From assembly GCA_016987375.1 (NCBI GenBank), contig PJRA01000263.1, forward strand, positions 3,581,575 to 3,645,574: DNA of 64,000 nucleotides, read 5' to 3'. How positions within the stretch are numbered: position 1 is the stretch's first letter; every line of letters starts with the position of its first letter. Of the stretch, positions 31,101-43,287 are shown piece after piece. The notes below the pieces were generated by a model that was not told where the DNA came from, did not search any database, and saw only the letters and a program-made list of their open reading frames with translations. The DNA comes from Brachionus koreanus (Eukaryota; Rotifera; Eurotatoria; Ploima; Brachionidae). The position numbers and the translations under genes were made by a program.

Positions 31101-32219
31101 AAGAGATTTTTTATTAATTAAAATAAATTGAATGAAGAGGTTATTGAAAACTAATTAGGACGGTAAAAAGAACTTGTATTTGAAAAAAAATTAATTGAAT
31201 TCTTACCTGATCGAAATTAGATAAAAATGTTCTTGAAGTAAAGTATTTAGGGAATTTATCCTTCAAAAATAAAATTTAATCAATCAATTTAAGTTTAAGT
31301 TTTTTTTAAAAATGAAAATTAATTATCGAAAGAATTAAAGAAATTTTCCTGATAAATTTTATTAAATTTTTTTCTTATTAAAATTATGTTTTTTGCAACA
31401 AGTTTCATACGAAGCAAGATTTTAGTTCAATTTCATTTAAAGTTTTTTCAATTATTAATAATTTTAGAATTTTTATTCTTACAATATTAATTAAAAATTA
31501 AGATAAGAAAGCAATAAGAAAATTTAATTATTTAAAAAATTAGTGCACTTTTGAATCAAATTTTGTTGACTAAAGTCAAAAATAATAATTAATTATTCAT
31601 AAATTTAATAATCAATTTTTGGTAAATCAGATATTTTGAGCTAAATATGATTTAATATTTTTTTCCTTAATTGCAAATTTAATTGAAAGATAATATTGTT
31701 TTAAAGTTAGACAATAACCAATATTTTATTATCAAGTTTATTAAATGCAAAGTTATTTTATAGCATTTGTATTCATCATCCGAATAGATTTAAATTATAT
31801 TTTAAGTAATGAATTATGATTTGGTTAAAGTTAAATGCATTTTAAGAAAAAAGATTAAAAAAAACACTTCTTATACCCATTGAATTTTACATTTTGGTAG
31901 GTTGGGATTTTTATAATTAATTTTTTATTTGTTCAATTAACTTTAGCATATTTGATAATACAAAATTGCCTCTTTAAATTCAGAACACATGGTACCGTCA
32001 AAACGATTATATACATGGAATTTTATATTTTACTTTCAATTTATCTTCTCAATAAATCATGAATTTTCTTTCTAAAATTCTTATCTCTCTTTTCATTCTG
32101 TTTTTATTCTATCTTTTTTGCTTTTTCAATTAAAAAAGATAAAGTTACTTTCAGCTTAGAATCAGCTTTTCTCAAGAATGAAAAAAATCAAAAACAAAAT
32201 TTGATTTCCAAATAAACAA
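31101..32219. other. AT-rich 5' flank of the GPCR gene
   Basis: No coding signal. Presumably holds promoter/5' UTR of the GPCR in its last few hundred bases; no element can be named. Confidence 0.4.
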
Positions 32220-35200
32220 ATGATGACCAAAACAAGTCATTCGAAAATAGTATTGTTAAACATGACAGAAAATTTCAGCGATTATGACGACCAAGATTTG
32301 CCTTTTCATGCCAAAAAATTACTTTCAATGTACCATAACATCGAACAGAAGCTTTCTATTATTCCAGTAATTTTAATGATAGCTGGTACACTTGGTAACA
32401 TGATTGCTTTCTACGTATTAACTCGTAAAAAATTGCGAAATCAATCTACAATGCTATATTTTGCTTCTTTGACAGTAGTAGACACAATATCTTTGTATCA
32501 ATGGTAAGTGTACACAAATCAGATTTTTTTTTTAATTTAATTAAATTAATTGTTTTAAAGTCAAAATAAAAAATATAATTTAGGCTTTTAAAAAGAAGAT
32601 TTAAAAGAATTTTTCAATATGTTGTTGTAAAATTTTTGATTCTTATCAAAGGCTTATGCTAAAACACGTACCACGTTGTATGGTTTCAGGAATAGATTCC
32701 GATCGACAACCTTTTTGTGGAGAATTTGATGAACTTTAACCAAAATGTATCAGTTAGAACAAAAGACCTAGTTATCGACCTTTAAGACTTTCAAAAACGA
32801 GTAAATTCCTGAGTGGCTTTAACGAAACCACATGTTTTAAGGATAATGATAAAACCTTGACCTTCCTACCACTGATTATATGAAAGAAAATAGCCTGAGA
32901 ATTATTGCAGAAAATTAAATAGTCACCTAGCTCATTTTTTTAAAACTCATTTGAAATTTCAAAAAAATAACTTAAAATATATTTTTTTGGCAATTTTTTA
33001 ATTTTAAAGAATTGAAATCTACTTTGCATACCGTTTTGTAGATAATTAAAATCTTTATACTCTTATTAAAATAAATATTGATACATTTTAGAGTTTTTGG
33101 TCAAAATTTTTCAAAAAGTAAGCATTATTTGTTTTAAATAGTTATAGAATTTTATAATTAAGTAACTATATTACGGTTGTGTTAGTTCTTTAATTATGTT
33201 AAAGTTCATTCGGAATCTTTTGGATAATTTCTAATGCCATCCGACCGCGGTCCGTGTTTTAGCAAAAGCCTAATCAGATTGGTTAAATTTAAAAAGAGTA
33301 AAAAATATTGGAATCAGTAGAAAGTTAATTGACAAAAAGTTTATTAAAAAAATCAAGTAAAATGTTGACCATTTTGAAATAGTTTTTGACTTTCATCAAA
33401 TTTCGTCAAATTTTGCTTAATTCTATTATTTTTATAAATTTTTTCAGAAATCAATTTAACATTTATTAAAATAACTAAAAACTTATTTATAAAAATAACT
33501 TAATCAAATTTTTTATCAGCCTAAATTTCTTTAATTTTTTTAGTAAATTAAAATATCAAGGTTGCTTATGTGATTAAAATCAAAACGAATAATTTTAATT
33601 TTTTTTAAAATTTTTGTTAACTAATTATTAAATTCATATATTATTAAACTGTTAAATTTATTCAAGTTTTTAAATAACTTTGAAGTAGAAAAGTTCTGTT
33701 ATATAATAAAGCCTTTTTAATAGCATTTATTAGAAATTTTTATCAATGCAAAATTTTGATTGTTTCTTTCGGCAATCACTTGAAGCAAATTCAATTATAA
33801 GAGAGTTGAAGATTAAAATTCAAGCCCCAAGTGGGATATCGACTACACAGTCTACTCAGCTAACTGATAAAATTTATTTAAGGAACTTCAATTTTTTTTA
33901 CAAATATCGTCTTAATTCAAAAAATCAAAACTTGGAAGATCAATCACTTTTTTTATGCAGATATATAAGCTTTATGGCTCATTTTTCCATGCAAACAAGT
34001 GCCTGGATACTAACCATAATCTCAATAGATCGTTATTTTTTAATCTCAAACAATTACTGGAAGCAAAAATTTAGTCGAAATAAAAAGTTTAGTCTAGTGG
34101 TAATTTTTTCTTTAGTTCTAGCAATCGGACTCATAAATCTTCCAGTTGTTTTTTATAATGGAAAATTACAAAACAAAAATTTCAAGCCGCTGATATTTAC
34201 TAATGAGTTGGAATTTTTGATTAGTCAGAGAAACAGGGCTAAAAAAGTCGAGTGTTACACGACTAAATTTATTATATTTTGGCAAAAAGTAGCCTTTATT
34301 TTAGAATGTGTATTTCCACTTATTCTAATGGTAATATTTAATTATTTGTTAATCAAACGAACTCATAAATCATCAAAAAGACTTAATAAAAATAATAAAT
34401 TTGAAAAACTCAAAGTTAAAATAAAAAAAAGTAAGTCTATAGCTGAAAATCTAAACCCCAAAGATTTACGCAGTTCTGAAAACAGTCAGTGTGACTTTTG
34501 TTCATCAAATGATATGAAAATTCCAAACAAAAATGTTTCTTCGTCTTCGGGAAATGATGCCAATTCGTCCAGATTCCGCTATTTGAGACCATTTGGGCGT
34601 GTTAATGCTAAAATGGAAAAAAAATTCAAATCTGATGAGGCTTCATTGAATAAAGATGGCTCTTTTGCAGACAAAAAAATAACCTTTGATTCGAAATGTA
34701 AAAATTTATCCTTGTCTAATCTAATTTTGGAAAAAAAATCTAAATCGAAAGATATACGAAAAAATAATTCATTTCTGACTGCGTCCAATGCATTAGCAAG
34801 CAATGATTCTAATCTGTTAACCTACACGGCCAGCTTTTCCAATACGAGCATTTCAAATCGGCACAACGATTCCGGTGAAACAACACGCAGTTTTCTCTTT
34901 GTATCAGATAGTTATCGAAACAGTCGCAAATACTACTTGAATTATCGAAATCGAAGAATAGTCATGATGCTTTCTTTACTCACTCTGAGCTTTACCATCT
35001 CTACCCTACCTTCGTCAATATTCTACACATTTTTTCGTCCAATAATTAACAATAAACCCTACAAACGCTTGTTAACGCTAAGTTTTAATGTACTAAGACA
35101 TCTCTCACACACATTTAATTTTGTTATTTATTTTACTTCCTCTTCGGTGATTAAACAACAGTTGAAAGAGATTTTCTATCATAAAAAATGTGGTAAATGG

Positions 35201-35659
35201 TCAATTAATGCTTGTTTGAACTCAGTTTTTGATAAGTGTTATTTTAATTATTGCTGGCGAACTAGAATTAAAAATTCGATTTCAAGCTCTCGAAACAATG
35301 CGGAAATGGCATCCAAAAAAGATGATAAAGAACAGTCTGGAGATGAGGAGTTAGAGATGAAAATTTTTACTATTACACCAAGTTCACTGCCCAGCAATGA
35401 AGCTAGTTCAAGTCTTTTTTACAATCCAAATGACATAGAGTTCATTGATAGCACTGTTTGTGTTGATAACATTTATACCAACAACAAAACTGAATTGTCA
35501 ATTTCTGATAAAAAAAAATCAATCAAAAATAAAGAAAAAATTTCAAAATTTAATTTAGTCAAAACTGATATAAAAACAAGCAACATTAACGTGCCAAAGC
35601 TAATGCTTAATTCAAAGTGTATTTTAAAAAATTTAGACCAAGCGCCTACTTGGTTTTGA
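32220..35659 (+). CDS. Rhodopsin-family (class A) GPCR with very long third loop
   Basis: Two exons, join(32220..32503, 33883..35659), phase 2, 686 residues. Plasma-membrane receptor, probably for a peptide (inference from SLYQWN / LFLCRYISF-type sequences common in invertebrate orphan peptide receptors). Seen: N-glycosylation sites near the start (NMTENFS), TM1 about 45-67 with GN at 59-60, and TM2 about 77-95. The conserved Cys is at 120 and TM3 ends SIDRY (Asp144-Arg145-Tyr146); TM4 and TM5 follow. An intracellular loop 3 of roughly 150 residues is rich in Ser, Lys and Asn. TM6 and TM7 carry NFVIYF (an NPxxY variant), and then comes a tail of more than 150 residues. The acceptor at 33881-33882 was chosen because it restores QWN before loop 1 and keeps the Cys. 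The 1379-bp intron carries a TIR element. Confidence 0.88.
32650..33271. mobile_element. Non-autonomous TIR element in the GPCR intron
   Basis: The left end aggcttatgctaaaacacg and the reverse complement of the right end aggcttttgctaaaacacg match over about 36 bases with a few mismatches and one indel (continuing acc-cg-t, then atgg). The 622-bp interior has no open frame. No convincing target-site duplication was found. It looks like a MITE or deleted DNA transposon. Confidence 0.65.
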
Positions 35660-37206
35660 TTTTGATTTTCTTTTTTTAATTAAAATTACTAATCAAATTA
35701 AAATAAAATAAAAATTAAAAAAAAAATTTTCAATTTAAAATTTGCGAACAAAACTTTGTTCTTCATATTTTGTAATTAATTTTCAAATTTTTGTTTGCTT
35801 AAAAATTAATTAGGAATTTTCGAGTATTCTTTACATAATCAACACTTTTATTTGACTTTTTAAAGCATAGTCACAGCTTTTGTCTATTAAAATTTTTTTA
35901 CACTTAATTCTAATTAAAATTGATAGATTATTAATGTGGTTATTGAAAGGCATCTAAAAAATAAACTAGTGAAAGAAACATTTAAATTTTCTTTTTTAAA
36001 ATGACTTAATTTTGCTCTTATTTGAAAATGTTGAGTTGAAGCATAAAAAATTTCAAAAATCATTACAACTGAGAAATAAATCAATATAATTTGTTTTTGG
36101 AAAATTTACTACTTATTTAAAAAAAAAATCAATTAATTATTGAAAAAAAAATATTACGGACGCTTAAAATTTTCTTCTAATTTTTTTATTTAATTCTTAA
36201 ATGAGCTAAACAATATTTTGAAATTTTGCAAAAACAAGTAACTCTTTTGCATTTACAATATCTGTTATCTGATATCAATTTTATAATAAACGATTCATTT
36301 ATGTGACTTTTTCTGGCTTAACATAAAAAGACTCTCTGTCTCACTCACATGACTTCGGATTTTACTAAAAATTCGAAAATAAGAGCTAGTTAAGTGATTT
36401 AATTAAGATTGATGTCAAAATTTTGAAAATAAAATTTTATCCTTCAACAGAGAGAATGTTTTTTTGTCGGATATGAAAAATAATATTCATTAGATATTTT
36501 TGATTCTTCGTCAGATCTAAAGTAGTCAAATTTTTATTTTACTTGTCAGATGTTTCGTTAAAAAATGCCAGGTAAAAAGAAAAATTATCAAATTTTATAG
36601 ATAAAAAAAAACTACTACCTTTTATTAAAAAGAAAATTAAAATTTGAATAAAAATGAAAGGACCAGTAATTCAAGAAAGTAGTCTACAAGCCAAAAGGTC
36701 TAATCCAGAAAAAATGTAGAATTTTTTATGTAAGCAAGAATAGTAATTTGTATTTCATGTGTAAGCTATAACTTTGGGTGTTGCCCGTCAGAGAAGACTA
36801 TTATTAGTCTAGAACCAGAAAAAAATTAAAAGACTATTTTTTTTATTCGTATTATTTATTTAATAATCTTATTTACATGACCATAATTTTTATTTGATTT
36901 AAATTAAAAAAAAAATTAAAATTTAACTAAATAATAAGTGTAATTTTAAAATTTAATAAGTTTCAGATTCTTATATTAACGTTTTAATTTTTTTATACCG
37001 AAACGAAAGTTTAGACTTTGAAGAAATTTTTTTATTTCTGGGTTAAAATTAAATATGAAGGTAAACTCATTCAAACATTTAAAAATTAAAACAAACATTA
37101 AATATTTGAAAAAAAAATGAATTAAAATTCAAATTTATTTATTTGGAAAATCTAATTCCAAGTCATAAGCTTTTTTTTTTAAATTCACTATTTTGAATAA
37201 TTTAAT
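35660..37206. other. AT-rich intergenic DNA
   Basis: Convergent 3' flanks of the GPCR (+) and the two-TM gene (-). No gene recognised. A short stretch near 36657 (aatgaaaggaccag) resembles the ends of the TIR family noted at 38651. Confidence 0.4.
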
Positions 37207-38263
37207 TTATTTTTTAACGATTATTTGCCTAGGTGTTTGAGAATAATTTGGTAATCCTGGTGTTTTAATTGGTAATAATTTAATATCGGACGGGCTTGTT
37301 CTGAATGCCTGATCAGCCGGAATTACCAAAGGAGTTGGTACAACTGGTTTTGGAGTGATCTGCTTTACCACTCTTTGCATTAATGTTACTTTTTGTTGTT
37401 GCTGAGGAGGAGGCTGAGAAACAACAATCGGTTGACCAGAAAAATTGGATGGTGGTGGCATTTGTTTTACAATATGCTGCTGTTTCACAACTTGACCTTG
37501 TTTTACTTGGTTTTGCGGTGGCTTACTCGGCTTAATTGGCTTTGAATGCTTAAACATTTTATCCAACTTGGCAGTTTTTAATGGATTTCCTTGACTATCT
37601 GTATCGTTTAGTTCTTGATATAAGGCTTGCTTGTATTTTTTGTGTCTCATTTTTGAATAAATTAAAATAAACGCAAACAAAGCAATTACTACCACAATTG
37701 CAACACAGCAAATGACAATTCCAAATATTTTCCAATCATATGATGAATCAGGATCTAATTAAGATTAAAGAATGGAAAGAAAACAGAAAATTTGATTCAA
37801 ATTTTTTTACCAGTTGCAAATAAATAGGCTGATACGGCTAAACCCACAATCGCAGTTATTAATATTATGATTAAGACTACTATGAGTATAATGAATTGAT
37901 TTTTTTTCATTCCAAGAAATTTTTGCTTATCTGTCATCAATTTCTACAATTAAGATAATTTATGTGTTTGATCTCATATTTAAAAATATTAAATACTTTA
38001 GTCATTATATCAGTTTCATCGCCAGATTCAGTTGGTATTTTAACGCTTGTTGGTAAATTGTCGACTGTCTGGCCATTTGTAGGGTCTACAATTTGAATTT
38101 CTTTGTTGATTTCAGTATCAATGTAATCCGAATTATAGTCATGTTTTGACTTAAACCCAGAGCTATTATTATCAGATCTAATTAAATTATTTCTTGAATT
38201 ATTCATTAAATCATCTGAGTCAAAATGGTTTGATTGATTTAATGATCCACCATAATAAGTCAT
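37207..38263 (-). CDS. Two-transmembrane protein, unknown family
   Basis: Three exons on the minus strand: 38263..37997, 37943..37811, 37754..37207; phases 0 and 1, 315 residues. The N-terminal ~105 residues are hydrophilic, rich in Asn, Ser and Asp, with no signal peptide. The first membrane segment is in exon 2 (QFIILIVVLIIILITAIVGL), a short loop follows (ATDPDSSYDW), and the second segment opens exon 3 (IFGIVICCVAIVVVIALFAF). The ~140-residue tail is basic, Pro- and Gln-rich (KPIKPSKPPQN, PPPQQQQKV) and probably cytoplasmic like the N-terminus. The hairpin topology and polar tails suggest a membrane-anchored adaptor, but that is a guess; I do not recognise the family. Splice sites are GT-AG, introns 53-56 bp. 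Confidence 0.75.
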
Positions 38264-38650
38264 TTTAGCTTTGAATTTTCCAAAAAATTTAATTTTTTTT
38301 TAAAATATATAATAAAATATTTTTTTTTTATTTATACAACATTTCAAAGAGTTCGAATTTTATTATTGAATTAATTAGATTTTTCAAATTTTGCATAAGG
38401 TATCAGAAATTTCAATATGAATGCTTTTGTTTACTTTTCAAAAAGTTTGACAAAAAAATCAATTAACATTAAGGCTTATTGAAAGTTTAAATTCGATTAA
38501 TAAATTTAAATTAGAAAATTTCTAAATTTTTAAAGTTGATATAAATTTTTACAATTTTTATATATTGGGCATGGTTTAACGCTCTTAGTAATTCTCAAGG
38601 AATGTTTAGAATAAAGATTTGTTTAACTTTAAAACTGATTAATTTAGATT

Positions 38651-38843
38651 CTAACACTCAAAGGACCGGTGTTAGAAACCGAAACTTTGAAACCGTTCTT
38701 CAGATATTCTAAAATTCAATTTTATTTGAATATACTTATGGAATTTATTAAAAGATTCAGAATGATATAAGTCAATATGATTTATTCTTTGTAAGATATA
38801 TTTGAATAAGTTTCAAATTCTCGCTGGTCCTTTTAGTGCTAAA
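38651..38843. repeat. Short TIR element (MITE-like)
   Basis: Left end ctaacactcaaaggaccggt and right end gctggtccttttagtgctaa are inverted near-copies (about 17 of 20 positions). The 150-bp interior is AT-rich. The ends resemble those of 61397-61611. Confidence 0.6.
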
Positions 38844-39414
38844 TAGAGAAAAAAATAAATATATGATTAATATAAATTTTTTTTCTTTAGAAAAGACTCA
38901 AAAAACAACAGAATTTTAATTATTTATTTATATTCAAATAAAGAAGTAAAGGGATCAAAAGCATAAGCTTTGAGTTTCTTTATTCACAATTTTTTTTTTT
39001 AAATTAAAATTTTTAAGTTTTTTTTGTTTAATATAACAAAAGCAGTTAAATTTTTTTCTAATATAGATTACACTAAAAAATTTCAAATATCATGGATTTT
39101 AAACAAATAACTGCTATTGCTTCATTCGTCTCTAAAAAATCTGATTTTAAAAAAATAGACTTTTTTTAACGACTTTTCGTTGTTTTGCTTTTTAAAAAGT
39201 GAATTAAAGTAGCAATAACTCAAAATTGAAACACTTTAAAGATTTCGTTGCTTTAAAACTGATTTAATGAATATAAATTCTATTAGATTCATTCGATTGA
39301 TTGCGTTTTTTCTTTAACTGTCAGGTGGTAAAAAATGAAATTTTTGCTTTTATTTCAAAGCAATTGATTAAATCATCCTTTTTCTAATAAATGAATGTTC
39401 ATTTTAATTAGTAA
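38844..39414. other. AT-rich spacer
   Basis: No feature recognised. Confidence 0.4.
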
Positions 39415-41370
39415 AAAAATTACATTGAGATAAATTTGTTTATTTCCGAACTAGCTGTGACAACCGACGTTTGCGGCCCGTTCCATTTGTTCACCACTCG
39501 GTTTGATAGAAAGTTTCGCGTTGCTTCAGATTTTGTTAGTTGTGAGCAAATGCGATGCTTTGCTCCTCTTTCTCCTCCACTTGTTCCTTCATTATTTACT
39601 GAGCTGATGAGTTTCGCATCGTAGTACCAATTAACATGATTGTTCTTTTTGTCGATTTTATAGAATTGAATAAGATCTCCACGCTCTCGCCTATCTTTTA
39701 GAGTTTCTAATCCCAAGTAAGCTAATCTTGTTCAAACTTCCTATTTGTGGAACAAGTTTCCTTGCTCTTCTTTGTACTTGTTCAAGTTTAAGTATATCCT
39801 TCTTTAGATAAGGATTCCAGGCAGGTGCACAGTATTCTAAATGCGGTCTAACATATGTTTTATAAAGCTGCAAAAACGATTGAGCATCCCAATACACGAA
39901 CGTTTTCTTGAGCATACCAAGCAAGTTGTTAGCTTTATTAACGCAGTTATCAATTTGATTATTCCATTTGAGTTTGTTGTTCACCATTACACCAAGATCA
40001 CGCTCAGTAGTAGTCTCAGCTAACTCAACTCTCAAACCATCAGCATCAGCATCAGCAAAAGTGATTTACTAACTCTGGTAAATCATTTATGAAGACTAGG
40101 AATAGTAACAGACCAAGTACTGAACCTTGTGGAACCTCACTAAGCACATCAACCCAATCAGATTCATACTGACCTATTACAACTCTCTTTTTACTATCTT
40201 GTAGAAAATTTTCAAGCCATGCCAAAAACTTATCGGTAAATCCATAGCTCTATAAGTTGATCTTCAGTAGCTTATGCGAACCCGAACAAACGCCTCCGAG
40301 AAATCTAAAAATACTACCACAGCACTGAATCCTCTATTCAAGGCCTCAGTAATAATATCTAAGCTTTCAAGCAAGTTGATTACACAGGATTTACCACGCA
40401 TAAATCCATGCTGATGAATAGATAGTAATTTGTGTTCTGATAAATACATTACCATTTCATCTCTTATTAGCTTCTCCGTTATTTTTATCAATATCGATAA
40501 AAGCGATATTGGACGATAGTTTTCAGGATTTTTTTTACCACCTTTCTTTTTGTATACAGGAGTAACATTAGCTCTTTTCAAACACGCTGGTATCATACTA
40601 GACTCGAATGATAACTTAAACAAAAAAGACAGCGGTTCACATAAAACATCACTGCACTCTCTAAGTACACATGGATGAATATCATCGGTGCCAATTGTTT
40701 TGTTTCTGTCTAGCTCATCAAGTCTCTTTTTTATAACAGCTGGACTGAAAACCAAATCTGGATTCACTATGCGATTTACTGGAGCTCTCAAGGTTAACTC
40801 TTGTTCAGTATTTAACTCATCATCCGCTTTAAATGAGCTGAAAAATGATCATTTAGACATTTTGCAATATCATTGCCTTTAATCAATTGATTTCCAAATT
40901 TGTCAGTCAGCGATCTAATTTTGCACTTAACATCTTTCTTACTTTTCACATAGGAGAATAGCAGCTTTGGATTCGATTTATACTTATCGATTATTGATTT
41001 TCATACAGTTTATCAGATAACTTAACCAGAGCTTTAACTTTTCTAGCCTGCTTGTTGAATTTAGATTTTAGCTCCTGTTTGTTCGCTGTAGAAGCTCCTC
41101 TGTATTTGGCAAAAGCCCTGAACTTAAGTTGACATGCTTGCTTAATGTCTCTGTTAAACTAAATAGAATTTTTATTCATTCCGTCTACCAAAACTCTTTT
41201 CTTAGGTATATTCCTTAGTATTATCTCATTGTATTTGTCTTGAAACAGCTCACAACATGTTTCTGCATTTCTTTCGTCTAGTAGTTCATACCAGTCAACT
41301 AAGCTAAAATCTTTTCGCATACCCCCATAGTTGCCTTCCTATAGTTTAGTCTTTTAATCATTTTTATCAT
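39415..41370 (-). mobile_element. 5'-truncated CR1/L2-like non-LTR retrotransposon
   Basis: On the minus strand, in order: the linker before RT (FRAFAKYRGAS, KQARKVKAL; about 41000-41200), RT start (TIGTDDIHPCVLRE; PVYKKKGGKKNPENYRPISL; HQHGFMRGKSC; VVFLDFSEAF) at 40264-40791, then PQGSVLGLLLF and FINDLPELVNHF. The catalytic FADD region is replaced by FADADADG, encoded by three gctgat units with a frameshift. C-terminal motifs follow: ERDLGVMVNNKLKW, TYVRPHLEYCAPAWNP, VQRRARKLVP, DRRERGDLIQFYKI and VNKWNGP. The endonuclease is missing. The insertion is more complete than the other LINE pieces in the window but dead. Confidence 0.92.
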
Positions 41371-41981
41371 ACGAAAAAAAAGAAGAAACAGTAAGGCAGT
41401 AATTACACAGTGTCCCGACATATCTCTCACTCATGAGTTCTATTAAAATTAGCCAGATTAATTAGCAGTTATCTTTTAAGTTTTTTAGATACGACTTTCA
41501 GGAAATAATATTTTGTCCACGCATAGACACAAAAGTGCTAAATGTTGAACATTCTAAACAGTTTTTAAATTTATTTTTAATAAAATTAATTTTTTGAATT
41601 AAAGCTCTTTATTTAAATAAATACTAGAATTAAAATATATATAGATAAAATTTTCAAAACAATATAATTCTTATGAACGTGAAATAAAGAAAATGACATT
41701 TATGATAGGTTTGTAATTTATGTCACGTTTTTTCTTCTTAGTTTTTTGTAGATTTTTTAAAATATTTTCAATAAATTAATTAGATACAATAAAAACTATT
41801 TTTGTAATGACATAAATTATAACCCATTTGTGATATTGTTAATATAATACTGAATATACATTTTTTTTTATATCTGACGTATTCTAGATACTTATTCATA
41901 ATTAAACTAGATTTAACATTAATTAAATTTTTTTTAATATATTTCTTTTTTACTTTTTTATATTTTTAATCTAAATTAAAA
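41371..41981. other. 5' flank of the BET1-like gene
   Basis: AT-rich. No recognised element. Confidence 0.4.
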
Positions 41982-42385
41982 ATGGATCTTGAAAATCAAC
42001 GTCGAACCGAAGAACTAGGTGCTAAAGTCAATCGCCTAAAACATGTTTGCTCCAAAAATTGCATTAATTTTTAGATTTCTAATAGATTTACAAATTTAGC
42101 TTACACTTGACATGGACAAAGAATTAAAAAATCAGAATAATTTTATTGACTCAATGGTTATAAGATTAAATATAATTTTTTTTCATCAGAGATAACTTAA
42201 TTTATTTTTCAACAAAGGGATTTGATTTTCAAAGTACATCAAATTTACTGAAAGGTGGCGCTGGTCGAATAACTGGAATGATAAATAGTGGAAAATCAAA
42301 TCGTAAAGTCATGTTCTATACAATAATTGTAATTGTCCTAAGTTTTATGATTCTTTATAAAATATTTATGAAAGTTAGAGGTTAA
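41982..42385 (+). CDS. BET1L: BET1/GS15-type Golgi SNARE
   Basis: Three small exons, join(41982..42044, 42100..42156, 42218..42385), all phase 0, 95 residues, the usual size for BET1/BET1L. These Qc-SNAREs act in vesicle fusion at the Golgi. Seen: SNARE helix ENQRRTEELGAKVNRLKH, then LTLDMDKELKNQNNFIDSM with the central Gln in NQNNF, continuing DFQSTSNLL. A single C-terminal tail-anchor membrane segment follows (VMFYTIIVIVLSFMILYKI) and ends VRG. The MTG-like segment GRITGMINSGKSNRK before the anchor resembles BET1L/GS15 more than BET1, though separating the two by eye is uncertain. It converges with the DHFR gene 125 bp downstream. Too short and split to show up as one open frame. Confidence 0.88.
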
Positions 42386-42510
42386 TTTTTTTAAAAAAAG
42401 TTAAATCAAATTTTAAATTTAATAAAAATAGCTTGAAATTTGGGAAATAATTATTTTTATTAAATAATCAATTATGTAAATCGAATTTATTTTTTATTAA
42501 TAAAACTATT

Positions 42511-43131
42511 TTAATTTTTATCATAAACTTCAAATATATATTTGTCTCCCGAAATAGGATCGGTTTTTATCGTATTGTATTTAATACTGAATAGCTTTTG
42601 TTCAATCTCCAAATTTTCACTATTTACTTTTTTAAATTTAGACAAAAAATTATTTGGTTCAATAAATGCATCACAATCAAAATTTCCAAAAATTCTTGTC
42701 AAATAAAACCTATTAAAACAATTTGATTCCATCGATTCTCTGTATATCCCAGTTCCTCCAATTGCATATATTGTTTCAACTTTAGATGAATATTTTTCTC
42801 TCACTTCACTAAGTGCTTGTTCAATCGACTTACAAATAATTATTTTATTAGAGTCAGCATTTTTTGAAAATTCGAGGCTTTCAATTGTTTCTTTGCTAGA
42901 TATTATGATGTTTAAACATGGAGTTATTGGCCTTTCTTCGACGGGCAATGATTTCCATGTATTTGTTCCAACAATAACTGCATTGATTTTTGAACTGTCT
43001 TTAGTAGTTTTCACAACTTTTAAAAAATATCTTGCATCTTCTTGAATTGACCATGGAAGCTTATTATTTAGTCCAATACCTTGGTTTTCATTGCACATTG
43101 CAGCAATAGCATTGAATTCAATATCTAACAT
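42511..43131 (-). CDS. DHFR: Dihydrofolate reductase
   Basis: Single exon, 206 residues (vertebrate enzyme 187). Reduces dihydrofolate to tetrahydrofolate with NADPH in the cytosol. Seen: FNAIAAMCNENQGIGLNNKL followed by PW (substrate loop, Met20-loop equivalent), acidic catalytic residue Asp32 in the EDARYF block (Glu30 in human), VIVGTNTWKSLP (the usual GRKTW with Thr-Asn for Arg-Lys), NIIIS, and IYAIGGTGIYRE (NADPH-binding GG). The C-terminal strand ends KYIFEVYDKN. It is not fused to thymidylate synthase, as expected for an animal. Its start lies only 156 bp from the divergent MEMO1 start, so the two probably share a promoter region. Confidence 0.95.
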   Translation of the reverse strand: MLDIEFNAIAAMCNENQGIGLNNKLPWSIQEDARYFLKVVKTTKDSSKINAVIVGTNTWKSLPVEERPITPCLNIIISSKETIESLEFSKNADSNKIIICKSIEQALSEVREKYSSKVETIYAIGGTGIYRESMESNCFNRFYLTRIFGNFDCDAFIEPNNFLSKFKKVNSENLEIEQKLFSIKYNTIKTDPISGDKYIFEVYDKN

Positions 43132-43287
43132 TATTTATACAAATAATTTTGATTCAAAATAAAGCTCACTGCATGATAAAATTTTATATTAAATTAACAT
43201 ATTTAGAAATGAACCTTTTAAAAGCAAAGAATTATACCATTTATTTTAAAATTTGAAATTTTAATTATAATTAAAGAATTAAAAACA
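43132..43287. promoter_or_regulatory. Putative bidirectional promoter DHFR / MEMO1
   Basis: 156 bp between the two divergent ATG codons must hold both 5' UTRs and both promoters. It is AT-rich. No factor-binding site can be named. Confidence 0.45.

Noticed and set aside
30936..31121. Open frame MGDRFRLGKIF... crossing the N run
   Set aside because: It is open only because the gap translates as X. Fewer than 25 real codons and no similarity.
34579..34803. Antisense frame inside the GPCR
   Set aside because: Overlaps the low-complexity third loop on the opposite strand. No independent support.
39600..39625. ctgatga ... gtttcg resembling hammerhead ribozyme core pieces
   Set aside because: Order and strand do not give a CUGAUGA/GAAA core with three stems; it is coding sequence of the LINE.
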